A stretch of DNA of 41,165 nt from a virus. Shown piece after piece: positions 23,166 to 31,768 of this stretch. Under the pieces are notes generated by a model, which was given only the letters and a program-made list of their open reading frames with translations, had not been told where the DNA came from and made no database searches. The stretch covers positions 1 through 41,165 of the IMG/VR virus record IMGVR_UViG_3300024262_002839. One strand, 5' to 3'. The stretch's first letter is position 1; the number at the start of each line of letters is the position of its first letter. The position numbers were made by a program, and so were the translations under genes.

Positions 23166-24137
23166 ATGAGTGAAAAAGAAAATGTTGTCAACTTATTTGA
23201 CATGGAAGCAGATGATTCTACAATGGATTTTCTGAACAAACGCAATGCAGCTGCAGATGGTATCTACAGAGCAAACCTAAAAGACGCTACAGATAAAAAC
23301 AAAGGTTATGTAGCAACAATCCGTTTCTTACCTAATGTAATGGAAGATGGTACACTTGGACAATCAGCGATTGAAAAACATGTACATTATGCAAACTTAC
23401 CAGACCATTCAGACTTACAGGGATATTATGATTCCTTAATCAATTTTGGTGAAAAATGTCCACTTACTACTTTGTATTGGAAACTTAAAAATTCCAAAAA
23501 TCAAGCAGAAGTTGAAAGAGCTGAATTAATTGGTCGTACTACTAAGTATTATTCTTATATCTTAGTTATTGAGGACGAACAGCATCCTGAATTTGAAGGC
23601 AAAATTATGATTTTCCCTTATGGTTATAAAATTAAGGAAAAGATTAATAACGAAAGAACCGGGGAAAATGCTGATAATAAGAAATGTAATGTTTTTGATC
23701 CAGCTAATGGTAAAGATTTCCGTCTTATCGTGAAAAAAGTTGGTGATTGGCCTAACTATGATTCTTCACAGTTTCGTTCAGTATCTCCACTTAAAATCTG
23801 GAATGAAGATAAAGGTGTTTTCGTTGAAACCCCTACTGAATGGGATGACGATAAAGAAAAATTCTTAATCAAGAGTGCAAAAGTTCAACAAAAAGTTATG
23901 ACTTATCTCCAAACTAAAGATGTAAATCTTGAAGATAATGCAGCTAAACCTTGGACTGAAGAAGAAAAAGTTAAAGTAGAAAAAATCATTGAAATCCTTT
24001 CGGGTCAAGATTTTAGCTTTGCTAAACAAAGTATTGATAATGCTGGAACATCTACTTCTTCAAATGAATCACTTGATGATACTTCATTAGATGAATCTGA
24101 TACAGATGATTTAGATGAATTCTTCGGTGATGACTAA
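23166..24137 (+). CDS. Single-stranded DNA-binding protein, T4 gp32-like
   Basis: 323 aa, close to the 301 of T4 gp32. The N-terminal arm is followed by a core with GYVATIRFLPN (about 47-57), the gp32-type strand. Then come HVHYANLPDHSDLQGYYDS, KCPLTTLYWKL and a second-strand region (YYSYILVIEDEQHPEFEG, KIMIFPYGYKI). The zinc ligands of T4 gp32 are not obvious. The tail is Ser/Thr-rich then very acidic (TDDLDEFFGDD), as in gp32, where it contacts replication proteins. Its long repetitive leader suggests autoregulation. Codon use is less AT-rich, fitting high expression. A clamp-loader-like gene lies two genes on. Confidence 0.85.
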   Translation: MSEKENVVNLFDMEADDSTMDFLNKRNAAADGIYRANLKDATDKNKGYVATIRFLPNVMEDGTLGQSAIEKHVHYANLPDHSDLQGYYDSLINFGEKCPLTTLYWKLKNSKNQAEVERAELIGRTTKYYSYILVIEDEQHPEFEGKIMIFPYGYKIKEKINNERTGENADNKKCNVFDPANGKDFRLIVKKVGDWPNYDSSQFRSVSPLKIWNEDKGVFVETPTEWDDDKEKFLIKSAKVQQKVMTYLQTKDVNLEDNAAKPWTEEEKVKVEKIIEILSGQDFSFAKQSIDNAGTSTSSNESLDDTSLDESDTDDLDEFFGDD

Positions 24138-24159
24138 GAATTAAATTCTATTAAAAATT

Positions 24160-24190
24160 AAAGGAGATTATTTATTTAATCTCCTTTTTT
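24160..24190 (+). terminator. Rho-independent terminator after gp32
   Basis: AAAGGAGATTA and TAATCTCCTTT around a six-base loop, with a run of T after it. Confidence 0.88.
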
Positions 24191-24203
24191 TATATATACA
24201 ACT

Positions 24204-25007
24204 ATGATAACTAATTTTAATGAATATAATTTATTACAAGAAAGTTTATTACTTGAAAAAAGTAGTCTTACTAAACTTGGTGTACCCAGGGAAGTTATGC
24301 AACCTATGCAAACTGATTTAGCATTATCACCTGATGCTGAATGGGAAAAGATGAATCATAAAAAAGATGTTGCTAATTATTTAAGAAAAGGTGATAAAAA
24401 CTTATTTATCCAGGTAGCACTTGATTCAATTAAAGTATTCGGATCATACCCATCTATAAAAGGTGTAACATATTTTATTGATAATTATATCTACAGGGAT
24501 ACTGGATGGTCTGGTGAATTTGAAAAACTGAAAAGAGAACATAAAACAATAACACAATTATTAATAGATGTAGACCCTAAGACTAATATTTATAAATTGA
24601 AAGGTGATTTTGAAATTAATAGACGACCAAAAAGAAGAATGATCAAAAAAGAAAAATCATTTATTGAATTTTCAGAAAGATTTAAGAAAGATTTTTTACA
24701 ACAATTTGATAAAATATTAAAAAGAATAACAGGTACAAATTTCAAAAAAGCAAAAGAAAAAATATCAGATAAAGCTAAAAAGATAGCTATAGAAAATAAC
24801 TTACTTATTAAAAGTTTAGATAATCCCCTTAATGGACCAAATGGGTTATCTATATTAGATGAATTTTTATATAAATTCGAAGATGTATATTCAGAATACT
24901 TCGGAGAAAGAATTGATATACAAGAATTAGCTGAATATTTTACTTACGAAAAAATCATGACAATGTTTATGTATTATATCTATACTGGTAAAATACTAAA
25001 TAATTAA
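24204..25007 (+). CDS. Tagged hypothetical protein
   Basis: 267 aa. The start MITNFNEYNLLQESLLLEKS is a variant tag with two [LI]xE sites (LQE, LLE) and no RDxMTP half. The middle is basic (RRPKRRMIKKEKS) and could contact DNA. The rest is helical. No domain recognised. It is the only tagged gene on the plus strand between gp32 and the right-hand genes. A head-packaged role is inferred from the tag. Confidence 0.7.
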   Translation: MITNFNEYNLLQESLLLEKSSLTKLGVPREVMQPMQTDLALSPDAEWEKMNHKKDVANYLRKGDKNLFIQVALDSIKVFGSYPSIKGVTYFIDNYIYRDTGWSGEFEKLKREHKTITQLLIDVDPKTNIYKLKGDFEINRRPKRRMIKKEKSFIEFSERFKKDFLQQFDKILKRITGTNFKKAKEKISDKAKKIAIENNLLIKSLDNPLNGPNGLSILDEFLYKFEDVYSEYFGERIDIQELAEYFTYEKIMTMFMYYIYTGKILNN

Positions 25008-25059
25008 TTAAACAAAAGTAGAATATTACGATATATTATATTAAATATTAATTTATTAT

Positions 25060-25464
25060 ATGCAATATGATATAAGACATATCGGAGATTTTATATTTAA
25101 ACAGAAAGATAAATATAAAGACCTTAGTGATGAAGATAAGGAAAAGTTCTTTTTTATAATGAACCGAAAGTTTGCTAGAAAATTCCCAAAGCATGCACAG
25201 TTCTTTAATAATAAAAATATGAACAAATCTAGTGCATTAGATATTTGGTATTATTTTTTTATAAAACAAAGAACAATGGATGTACCACAGTGGTATTGGT
25301 TTAAGATGAATAGAAAAAAAGAAGCTGGACCATTGAAAAAAGAAGAAGTAGAATTCTTAATGGATTTTTATGAAATTAAAAATGAAGATGTAGAATTTCT
25401 AATTAAGTATTATCCGGAAGAAGTAAATGAAGAAGTGAAAAAATTTAAGAAGTTCGGAAAATGA
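25060..25464 (+). CDS. Probable clamp-loader small subunit, T4 gp62-like
   Basis: 134 aa, like the short gp62 proteins of cyanophages (about 130) and shorter than the 187 of T4. After an acidic helix comes EKFFFIMNRKFARKFP, equivalent to the FIVNRxLS motif of those proteins. Then come a helical part, a region with Trp/Phe (VPQWYWFKMNRKK) equivalent to their FxKWxK segment, and a C-terminal helix bundle ending KKFKKFGK. With gp44 it would load the sliding clamp on DNA. The call is from remembered patterns. Position near gp32 fits a replication cluster. Confidence 0.55.
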   Translation: MQYDIRHIGDFIFKQKDKYKDLSDEDKEKFFFIMNRKFARKFPKHAQFFNNKNMNKSSALDIWYYFFIKQRTMDVPQWYWFKMNRKKEAGPLKKEEVEFLMDFYEIKNEDVEFLIKYYPEEVNEEVKKFKKFGK

Positions 25465-25736
25465 ACAAATTAAAAGATTTATATAATTTTATGCGGATTA
25501 ACGATTGTTGTAAGTTCAAACCAGTTGTTGATGTTGAAATAAATTATTTATATCTAAAAGATAATAAAGGAACTAAAATTTTTTATGAAGAAGAAGAAGA
25601 TTGTTTTAAAGTTAAATGTAGAATTAAATGCATTAAAGACGATAATTCTATAACATTCTTAGATGAACCTATTTATATGGACTTATTCGCAAAAGAAAAA
25701 ACAGATGTAATTTCAATCCTTAAAAGCAAATACTAA
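25461..25736 (+). CDS. Small hypothetical protein
   Basis: 91 aa overlapping the gp62-like stop by four bases (ATGA) and the next start by one (TAATG), so the three are translated in series. It is beta-rich in the middle (KPVVDVEINYLYLKDNKGTK) with three Cys. No family recognised. Confidence 0.7.
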   Translation: MNKLKDLYNFMRINDCCKFKPVVDVEINYLYLKDNKGTKIFYEEEEDCFKVKCRIKCIKDDNSITFLDEPIYMDLFAKEKTDVISILKSKY

Positions 25737-25897
25737 TGTATAACTTTCCACCATCAGGAAAAGAAATTGAAAAATTAACTAATGATGATTTAAGAAATAT
25801 TGAATTATCATTTGGTCATGAATTTTATTGGGAAATTAAAAAACACAGAGATTTAATTTTACGTAATAAAAAGTTAAATAAAATTTTGAATCGTTGA
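25736..25897 (+). CDS. Very small basic hypothetical protein
   Basis: 53 aa starting MYNFPPSGKEIEKLTNDDLR, ending KKLNKILNR. It begins on the last base of the previous stop (TAATG). Two predicted helices and a basic C-terminus. Its last bases overlap the promoter of the following gene. Confidence 0.6.
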   Translation: MYNFPPSGKEIEKLTNDDLRNIELSFGHEFYWEIKKHRDLILRNKKLNKILNR

Positions 25898-25915
25898 TAA
25901 TTATAACTATATTTG
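25885..25915 (+). promoter_or_regulatory. Host-type promoter (TTTG-N19-TATATTTG)
   Basis: TTTG (25885-25888), 19 nt, TATATTTG (25908-25915), 23 nt before the ATG at 25939. Confidence 0.68.
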
Positions 25916-25938
25916 TAAATTAACTAATAAAGTTTATT

Positions 25939-26352
25939 ATGGAAGATTATAAAGTTGAACGAGAAGTTAGACAAAAAGTAAATAAACTTCGTCAAGAATT
26001 TAGGGATGATAGTATTCTTTGTGGGTATAAAGCAATGAATGCAACTGAAGAATATTGGAATAGACATAGACAAGAAGTAGAAAAGCACGATGATATTGAT
26101 TTTATTGATATTGAAAAACCAATATATTTTAAAGTAACTGATAAACAATATTTCTTTGATCCAAAGAATGCAGGTCAATTAAAGAAACATCTGGAATATG
26201 GATTAACTGAATTGTTAGAAGGTGCAGAAGCATTAATTGATGCTATAAATGAGCTCAACATAAAGACAGCTAATACAGATGGGGAAAGACTTTTTGTTGA
26301 AAGAAAAATAAAAATAAGAGAATTAATGGTTAAATCTGGAAAAATAGATTAA
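25939..26352 (+). CDS. Hypothetical helical protein
   Basis: 137 aa. Charged helices at both ends (VEREVRQKVNKLRQEF, ELLEGAEALIDAINELN) flank a strand-like middle (IEKPIYFKVTDKQYFFDPKN). No tag, signal or known motif. It is the first gene after a host-type promoter and is followed by the receiver-domain gene 28 nt later, probably on one transcript. Confidence 0.68.
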   Translation: MEDYKVEREVRQKVNKLRQEFRDDSILCGYKAMNATEEYWNRHRQEVEKHDDIDFIDIEKPIYFKVTDKQYFFDPKNAGQLKKHLEYGLTELLEGAEALIDAINELNIKTANTDGERLFVERKIKIRELMVKSGKID

Positions 26353-26380
26353 TATATAAACACAAAATAAAAACTTTATT

Positions 26381-26734
26381 ATGAATGTATTAGTTGTAGA
26401 TGATAATCCCACAAATAGACTTCTTTTAAAATATATGATTACAAATGAAGGTCACAATGTGGAAGAAGCTGAAGATGGTATTTATGCAGTTGAAATGGTT
26501 AAAGAAAAAGAATACGATTTAATTTTTATGGATATGATGATGCCAAAAATGAATGGTTATTTAGCAACTAAACATATTAAAGAAATAAATCCCGATATCC
26601 CGGTGTATGTTGTTTCAGCATATAAAAAAGAAGATTTTCCTGCTGATTGGCAGAGTGTTGAATATGAAGATGTATTATCTAAACCAGTATCAATAGGTAT
26701 AATTTCAAATATATTAAATAAACACAATATATAA
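26381..26734 (+). CDS. Stand-alone response-regulator receiver domain (CheY-like)
   Basis: 117 aa, a complete receiver with nothing attached. The acidic pair is D7-D8 in VLVVDDNPTNR, the phospho-acceptor D51 in IFMDMMMPKMNG, the switch Ser at 79 in VVSAYK and the invariant Lys at 101 in SKPVS. All are intact, so it could accept phosphate from a host histidine kinase. DNPTNR after the acidic pair is typical of receivers from hybrid kinases. Lacking an output domain, it may act as a phosphate sink or as a docking competitor in host signalling. Single-domain receivers are unusual in phages. Confidence 0.93.
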   Translation: MNVLVVDDNPTNRLLLKYMITNEGHNVEEAEDGIYAVEMVKEKEYDLIFMDMMMPKMNGYLATKHIKEINPDIPVYVVSAYKKEDFPADWQSVEYEDVLSKPVSIGIISNILNKHNI

Positions 26735-26764
26735 TTTTTTATTAACTTTTTAAAACTCTAATTA

Positions 26765-27538
26765 ATGTCAGACTTATTTTTAAAATTAGAATCAGGACAA
26801 CAATTACGAATACTACCATTTAATAAAGATTCATTTTATAATGAAAATATAGTGTGGTATTGTAACCCTTTACAAAAATACTTTATATATAATGATTCAA
26901 GATTTATAGACTTCACACACAGAGAAAAAGTATATAGAACTGTAAAATATAATTTACCAGTAGAATATAATGATGAAATATATTTTATTAAAATTGGTAG
27001 GAAAATAAAAGATATATTAGATAGATTAATTTCTGATAATGATTTTAAACCCAACGATTTTTTAATAAATGAAATTTTATTAGATGTTAAGATTAAAGAT
27101 GTTCAAATTAGTGCAGGGTTTATTGTACCTAATTATGATGAATGCTCCATTAGTATAAAAGGTGAAAATGATTATTGGGAATTTTTTAAAACACCACAAT
27201 ATACAACTATTAGAAAAATGTATGATAGTTATGTAGATAATATGCAATTAGTAAAATCAAAAGAGATATTAAATTATCTAAATGATAATAATTTACTAGA
27301 ACCACAATATCAATTTTTAATGAGGTCATCTAAAATAAATGATATAAGAAGTCGTAAAATAAATACAACCAAAACTAAACTTTGGAACCAGGTAATTAAA
27401 ATGGTTGGTGAAACAGCACACGGAAATGATAACATAGAAGATATTGGGTATTTAGATAAAAATGAAGATGGTGAAAATGTTCATCAATTTATGGTAAATG
27501 GATATTTATTTGAAATTAAATTAATTGATAAAATATAA
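26765..27538 (+). CDS. Hypothetical protein
   Basis: 257 aa and soluble. The start FLKLESGQQLRILPFNKDSF has a faint likeness to the first strand of gp32-type OB domains, followed by strands and a helical C-terminal half. I do not press that. No catalytic motif is seen. It follows the receiver gene by 30 nt on the same strand. Confidence 0.68.
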   Translation: MSDLFLKLESGQQLRILPFNKDSFYNENIVWYCNPLQKYFIYNDSRFIDFTHREKVYRTVKYNLPVEYNDEIYFIKIGRKIKDILDRLISDNDFKPNDFLINEILLDVKIKDVQISAGFIVPNYDECSISIKGENDYWEFFKTPQYTTIRKMYDSYVDNMQLVKSKEILNYLNDNNLLEPQYQFLMRSSKINDIRSRKINTTKTKLWNQVIKMVGETAHGNDNIEDIGYLDKNEDGENVHQFMVNGYLFEIKLIDKI

Positions 27539-27542
27539 TATT

Positions 27543-27755
27543 ATGGAAATAGATACTAAACACGGAATATTAAAAGACACTATTATTAGTCTTTCTAAGA
27601 TGGGTGCTACCTATCATAAATGTGATGGTATAGATATCTTTTTTATGATAGAAAAAGATTCTGAACTAACCCCGGGATGTGATAAACTAAAAAACATCCG
27701 TGATTTTATTATGAAAGAATTTGGATATACATTAAAAGTATATTTTAAAAAATAA
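27543..27755 (+). CDS. Small hypothetical protein
   Basis: 70 aa from the ATG at 27543, four bases after the previous stop; an upstream in-frame ATG at 27525 lies inside that gene. Sequence features are a helix-strand pattern with two Cys (YHKCDGIDIFFMIEKD, LTPGCDKL). Its stop shares a base with the next start (TAATG). No family recognised. Confidence 0.65.
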   Translation: MEIDTKHGILKDTIISLSKMGATYHKCDGIDIFFMIEKDSELTPGCDKLKNIRDFIMKEFGYTLKVYFKK

Positions 27756-27943
27756 TGGGATTAATATCAAATATATGTAATCATACATATGCATTTTACT
27801 TTCACGAAAATGCACCACTATATTGTCCTGAATGTGGTAGTTACATTGATGGTGGTATGATAATTTCAAAAGGTGAAAAATATATGTTAAAAGAAAGAAA
27901 AGTGAAAATGGATAAAATAATTAGGAAATTAAATAATATATAG
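27755..27943 (+). CDS. Small zinc-ribbon-like protein
   Basis: 62 aa. CNHTY near residue 8 and CPECGSYIDGG near 24 give a Cys-His plus Cys-x-x-Cys set able to hold one zinc, followed by a basic helix (KERKVKMDKIIRKLNNI). Role unknown; such ribbons often bind nucleic acid or proteins. Confidence 0.65.
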   Translation: MGLISNICNHTYAFYFHENAPLYCPECGSYIDGGMIISKGEKYMLKERKVKMDKIIRKLNNI

Positions 27944-27952
27944 TTATCTTTG
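27921..27952 (+). promoter_or_regulatory. Host-type promoter, near-leaderless (TTAG-N20-TATCTTTG)
   Basis: TATCTTTG (27945-27952) is a full -7 match, with TTAG 20 nt upstream as a weak -33. Only four bases separate it from the ATG at 27957, so transcription should begin at or beside the start codon. Confidence 0.5.
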
Positions 27953-27956
27953 TAAA

Positions 27957-28127
27957 ATGAAAAGACAAATAAAATGTGATCACTGTGGTACAAGAAATCC
28001 AGAAACCTTTCCAGGTGGAAGATTAACAAAATGTTGTGCAGTCACAGAACGTGAAAGTGGTTGTTATGCTGTTAAAGATGAAAATGGTAAACAATTTTAT
28101 GCACTAGGTAAAACTTGGGAAATATAA
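27957..28127 (+). CDS. Small Cys-rich zinc-binding-type protein
   Basis: 56 aa, starting MKRQIKCDHCGTRNPETFPG and ending ALGKTWEI. CDHC and a later KCC with one more Cys make a plausible zinc site. The ATG lies four bases after a TATCTTTG element. The stop is 12 bases before the RtcB start, so it probably forms a short operon with it. Confidence 0.65.
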   Translation: MKRQIKCDHCGTRNPETFPGGRLTKCCAVTERESGCYAVKDENGKQFYALGKTWEI

Positions 28128-28139
28128 TAAATAAAAATA

Positions 28140-29537
28140 ATGATAGAATTAAAAGGAAAATATAACAAAGATTGTAAAATTTTTATTGATGATGTAGAAA
28201 CTGAAGCTATTTCATTAATACAATCTATCTTAGATCAACCCGCATCTGAAGATGTTCCGGTTAGAATAATGTGTGATACACACACAGGAAAAGGGATCGT
28301 TATAGGATTCACTATGCCATTAACACATTTATTAGACCCTGCGTGGATTGGTGTTGATATAGGTTGTGGTGTTCTAATGGCTTCATTTCCAACTACTTAT
28401 AAAATGGATTTGGAAAAAATTGATATCGCTATTCGTGAAAGAGTTCCTATGGGATTCAATATTCACGAATCAAGAATATTTTCCAATATTCCTTTTGAAG
28501 AAGTTCAAAAAATAGCAGATGAATTTACTAAAAATTTCAATGAAAAATTTGGTACTTCTTATGTTGCACCAACTTATAATGAAAAGTGGTTAGATAAAAA
28601 ATTAAAAGATGTGAAGATCGACCCTTCTAAATTTTGGAATGCTATCGGTACTATGGGTGGTGGTAATCACATGATTGAAGTAGGTAAATCAGATACTTAT
28701 AACAAATATTGGGTAACTATTCATTCTGGTTCAAGAAACTTCGGTTTAAAAATTGCTGATTATTGGACAAATGTTGCTAATGGTAAAATTAAAAATGTAC
28801 CAACTGAATATAATATTGAATTAGATAATATAATTCAAAATACTATTCCTAAATCAGACATCCCTAAAAAGATGAAAGAATTAAAAGAAAAGTATGGATT
28901 TGGTGTAGATAAAAAATATCTTGAAGGTGATAATCTTATTGGATATCTTTGGGATATGATTTTTGCACAACAATATGCTATGTGGAATCGTCAAACTATG
29001 TTAGAACAAGTTAAAAAAGCACTTAAAATTAAAAATTTTGATGAAGTATTTGATACAACACATAATTATGTTAACTTTAGAGATTTTATGATTAGGAAAG
29101 GTGCTATATCATCTTATATAGGTGAAAAAATGGCTATTCCACTTAATATGCGTGATGGTGTAATGATATGTGAAGGAAAATCAAATTCTGACTTTAATTT
29201 TTCAGCACCACACGGTGCAGGTCGTTTGATGTCTAGGTCTAAAGCTAAAGAATCAGTTGATTTAAAAGACTTTCAAAAAACTATGAAGGGGGTTTACTCT
29301 ACTTCTGTTTGTAAGTCCACTTTAGATGAAGCTCCATTCGCTTACAAGTCGTCAGAAATGATTGAACAAGCGATTGAACCAACTGCTACTGTTTTGGAAA
29401 AGATTAAACCAGTTCTGAATATCAAAGATAAATCAGAAGGTATGTCTTGGAAAGAAAGAAAAGCTAAAAAGAAAAAAGACCAAGATCGTAAAAAAGAACG
29501 AAGAGATAAATCTTTTAGAAATATGAAAAGGATGTAA
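28140..29537 (+). CDS. rtcB: RNA-splicing ligase RtcB
   Basis: 465 aa. RtcB joins RNA ends carrying 2',3'-cyclic phosphate or 3'-phosphate to 5'-OH, using GTP and manganese. Visible motifs: GVDIGCGV with metal ligands D73 and C76, GGGNHMIEVG (N176, H177), IHSGSRNFG (H195), THNY (H308) and APHGAGR with the guanylylated His at 358, then DEAPFAYKS. All are intact, so it is probably active. The last 35 residues are a Lys/Arg-rich extension not needed for catalysis. Phages may use RtcB to reseal tRNAs cut by host anticodon nucleases; a CCA-adding enzyme at the right edge fits tRNA repair. The promoter may be the one at 27921. Confidence 0.97.
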   Translation: MIELKGKYNKDCKIFIDDVETEAISLIQSILDQPASEDVPVRIMCDTHTGKGIVIGFTMPLTHLLDPAWIGVDIGCGVLMASFPTTYKMDLEKIDIAIRERVPMGFNIHESRIFSNIPFEEVQKIADEFTKNFNEKFGTSYVAPTYNEKWLDKKLKDVKIDPSKFWNAIGTMGGGNHMIEVGKSDTYNKYWVTIHSGSRNFGLKIADYWTNVANGKIKNVPTEYNIELDNIIQNTIPKSDIPKKMKELKEKYGFGVDKKYLEGDNLIGYLWDMIFAQQYAMWNRQTMLEQVKKALKIKNFDEVFDTTHNYVNFRDFMIRKGAISSYIGEKMAIPLNMRDGVMICEGKSNSDFNFSAPHGAGRLMSRSKAKESVDLKDFQKTMKGVYSTSVCKSTLDEAPFAYKSSEMIEQAIEPTATVLEKIKPVLNIKDKSEGMSWKERKAKKKKDQDRKKERRDKSFRNMKRM

Positions 29538-29557
29538 AATTTACATCCTTTTTTTAT
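29527..29557 (+). terminator. Rho-independent terminator overlapping the rtcB stop
   Basis: AAAGGATGTAAA and TTTACATCCTTT form a nearly continuous palindrome with the rtcB stop codon in its left arm, followed by a run of T. Confidence 0.85.
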
Positions 29558-29573
29558 TTTAATATATAAATAT

Positions 29574-30671
29574 ATGAAAAAGATATTATATATTTTAGTA
29601 TTATTAATTTTTACATATAGTTGTTCAAGTAAGAAAGCTGCAATTAAAGAAGAAAAAAGTATGGATTATACTTTAGAAGAAATTATTTCAGATCAAAGAA
29701 GAGATGATATTGGGTTTGGTTCAGAAGAACCCCATATGGAAGATTTAAATACTTCAACTACTAAAGATGAATCAAACGGTATGAAAGATGTAGAAATGCA
29801 ATTATCTGGACCATATAGACCATTAGGAACATTAGTATATAAAGTGGATTCAATTTTAACTATTGGTGTTGTATCCAGGGTTGAAGCAAGAATAATTAAA
29901 CAAGTAAGTGATGAAACTACAGAACAATTAATTTCATTAACAGCACATACTTCAACTGGTATTATTTATGAAGAAAGAATAGAAGTTGGTAATATAATGG
30001 ATATGGAATTAAAATCATTAGAATTAGACGCTTTTACAATAAATAAGATAACAGATGATGAACAATTAGTTGACGAAAATGATATTACATTTTGGTTATG
30101 GAGTGTTACAGCAAATAAAGTAGGTGATTATAATTTAATAATGACAGCAAAAATAAAAGATTATGGTCCAAGTAGAAATGTAATTATATTTGATAAACAA
30201 ATAAATGTGAAAAATAAACCTAAGAAAAAATATACTGTAATATTCACACCCCCTGACAATATAAAAAGATATAATGAAATTGAAATTGAATTAGATTTAG
30301 TTGAAATGAATCCATATGTTTATAATTTTGAATGGGGTGGTGAAGGTAAAGTTGTAATAAATTTCGGTGGTAATGTTATTGTAACATCAGATGAAAATAT
30401 TATTAATGATAATAAATCAGCTTTCCATTATAAATGGATTATAAAACCAGAAGGTAAAGAAAAAGTAATACCCTTTAATATTAAAATAATAGGTGATTAC
30501 GAAGATTTAATTATATTAGATGGTAATTTAATTATTGAAAAAAATATCAAAGAATCATTTAATAGATTTATAGATGGCGCAGTTAAAAGATGGTATTGGT
30601 TGTTTACAGCATTATTAATTCCACTTTTCGGATATATCAGAAAAAAATATTTCAAGAAGAAATCCGACTAA
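29574..30671 (+). CDS. Lipoprotein with C-terminal membrane helix, possible unimolecular spanin
   Basis: 365 aa. The N-terminal signal ends FTYSC, a lipobox. The chain is then beta-rich (residues 60-320, two or three domains), and near the C-terminus has one membrane helix (WYWLFTALLIPLFGYI) followed by basic residues. A lipid anchor at one end and a helix with a basic cytoplasmic tail at the other would tie outer to inner membrane. This is the layout of unimolecular spanins such as phage T1 gp11, which is much shorter. A bacterial-type membrane protein carrying a lipid for another reason is the main alternative. Confidence 0.7.
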   Translation: MKKILYILVLLIFTYSCSSKKAAIKEEKSMDYTLEEIISDQRRDDIGFGSEEPHMEDLNTSTTKDESNGMKDVEMQLSGPYRPLGTLVYKVDSILTIGVVSRVEARIIKQVSDETTEQLISLTAHTSTGIIYEERIEVGNIMDMELKSLELDAFTINKITDDEQLVDENDITFWLWSVTANKVGDYNLIMTAKIKDYGPSRNVIIFDKQINVKNKPKKKYTVIFTPPDNIKRYNEIEIELDLVEMNPYVYNFEWGGEGKVVINFGGNVIVTSDENIINDNKSAFHYKWIIKPEGKEKVIPFNIKIIGDYEDLIILDGNLIIEKNIKESFNRFIDGAVKRWYWLFTALLIPLFGYIRKKYFKKKSD

Positions 30672-30686
30672 TCCATATTTTTTTAC

Positions 30687-30694
30687 TATATTTG
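30687..30694 (+). promoter_or_regulatory. Host-type promoter -7 element (TATATTTG), weak -33
   Basis: Exact TAnnTTTG four bases before the ATG at 30699; 20 nt upstream is only TCCG. It would give a leaderless transcript. Confidence 0.4.
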
Positions 30695-30698
30695 TAGT

Positions 30699-31427
30699 AT
30701 GAAAGATCATAAACCTTTACGATTTGGTAAAAAGAAAAATTTCAAATTAGAAATTTATCCTTCCTGGGGTTTTTATATCAAATATCTAACTGAAGGATAT
30801 GGTGATTATGGATACCCATTATTTATATTCCAATTTATTTTTGGGAGTTTTTATTTAACACTTCCCTGGAAACATAATATTAAAGTTGATGGTGGTCAAG
30901 ATGCACCTTCTTATGGTATTACTTATCATATGTCTGCTTTTCAAATTTATTATGGTAAAAAGATAAAATTTATACATATGCCATATGAATATACCTGGAT
31001 AAGAACTAGTTTACTTTTAAAAGATGGAATTTGGGAACACGAAACTAAAGGAAATCGTAAAACATTTTACGAAGAACCTTGGTTATCGAAACAATGGCAA
31101 ATAACTATCCCATATAAGCATAGGACTTCAAATAAAGAGATTATAGAGCTTGATATAACTTGTCATATCACAGAAAGGGAATGGCGACAAAAGTGGTTAA
31201 AATGGACTAAATGGGGTGCTAAAATAAGAAGAACAGTAGATGTTGAATTTAGTGAAGAAGTTGGACCAGGAAGGGGATCGTGGAAAGGTGGTGTATTGGG
31301 TACAGGGTTTGATATTACAAAAACTGGTAATATTGAAGATGGTCTAAAAATAATGGAAAAACAATATGATATGTTTTCTATTGAATGGGAAAGACATAAA
31401 AAAATTAAACAAATTATTAAAAAATAA
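30699..31427 (+). CDS. Conserved-type phage hypothetical protein
   Basis: 242 aa, rich in Trp and Tyr (WKHNIKVDGGQ, YEYTWIRTSLLLKDGIWEHE). The later part reads ITEREWRQKWLKWTKWG, EFSEEVGPGRGSWKGGVLG and LKIMEKQYDMF. I recall similar proteins in many large phages and some bacteria, with the GSWKGGxxG motif, but no known function. No signal; probably cytoplasmic. Confidence 0.78.
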   Translation: MKDHKPLRFGKKKNFKLEIYPSWGFYIKYLTEGYGDYGYPLFIFQFIFGSFYLTLPWKHNIKVDGGQDAPSYGITYHMSAFQIYYGKKIKFIHMPYEYTWIRTSLLLKDGIWEHETKGNRKTFYEEPWLSKQWQITIPYKHRTSNKEIIELDITCHITEREWRQKWLKWTKWGAKIRRTVDVEFSEEVGPGRGSWKGGVLGTGFDITKTGNIEDGLKIMEKQYDMFSIEWERHKKIKQIIKK

Positions 31428-31459
31428 CTATACAAAGTAACACTATTTTTATTAAGAAT

Positions 31460-31768
31460 ATGACACAAGCAATGAAAATATCAGGAATCAAATGTGATAC
31501 ACCACATTGTAATTATAGAGATGATACTATACAATTTGAAGATTATCCAAAATGGATTAATAAACCATGTCCTGTGTGTAGTAGAAATCTATTAACACAA
31601 TCTGAATACGATCAATGTATTCGTCTATTTGAAATAGAAGATAAATTAAATAAATTTATGCATAAATGTAGATGGTTAAATCCTATGTTTTATTATAATA
31701 GAATTACTGGAAGAATACCTAAAGTTTATGAAACAACATATAATTTTCCTAAAAGAAAAATACAATGA
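31460..31768 (+). CDS. Small zinc-ribbon protein
   Basis: 102 aa. GIKCDTPHCNYRDD and, after FEDYPKWINK, PCPVCSRNLLT form a four-Cys zinc ribbon, a layout I recall in many large phages. The C-terminal half is helical then basic. It is the first of a run of overlapping small genes, overlapping the next by four bases. Confidence 0.75.
   Translation: MTQAMKISGIKCDTPHCNYRDDTIQFEDYPKWINKPCPVCSRNLLTQSEYDQCIRLFEIEDKLNKFMHKCRWLNPMFYYNRITGRIPKVYETTYNFPKRKIQ

Noticed and set aside
29565-29572. TATAAATA as promoter of the lipoprotein gene at 29574
   Set aside because: It ends one base before the ATG, too close unless the RNA is leaderless; kept only as a weak instance in the motif finding.
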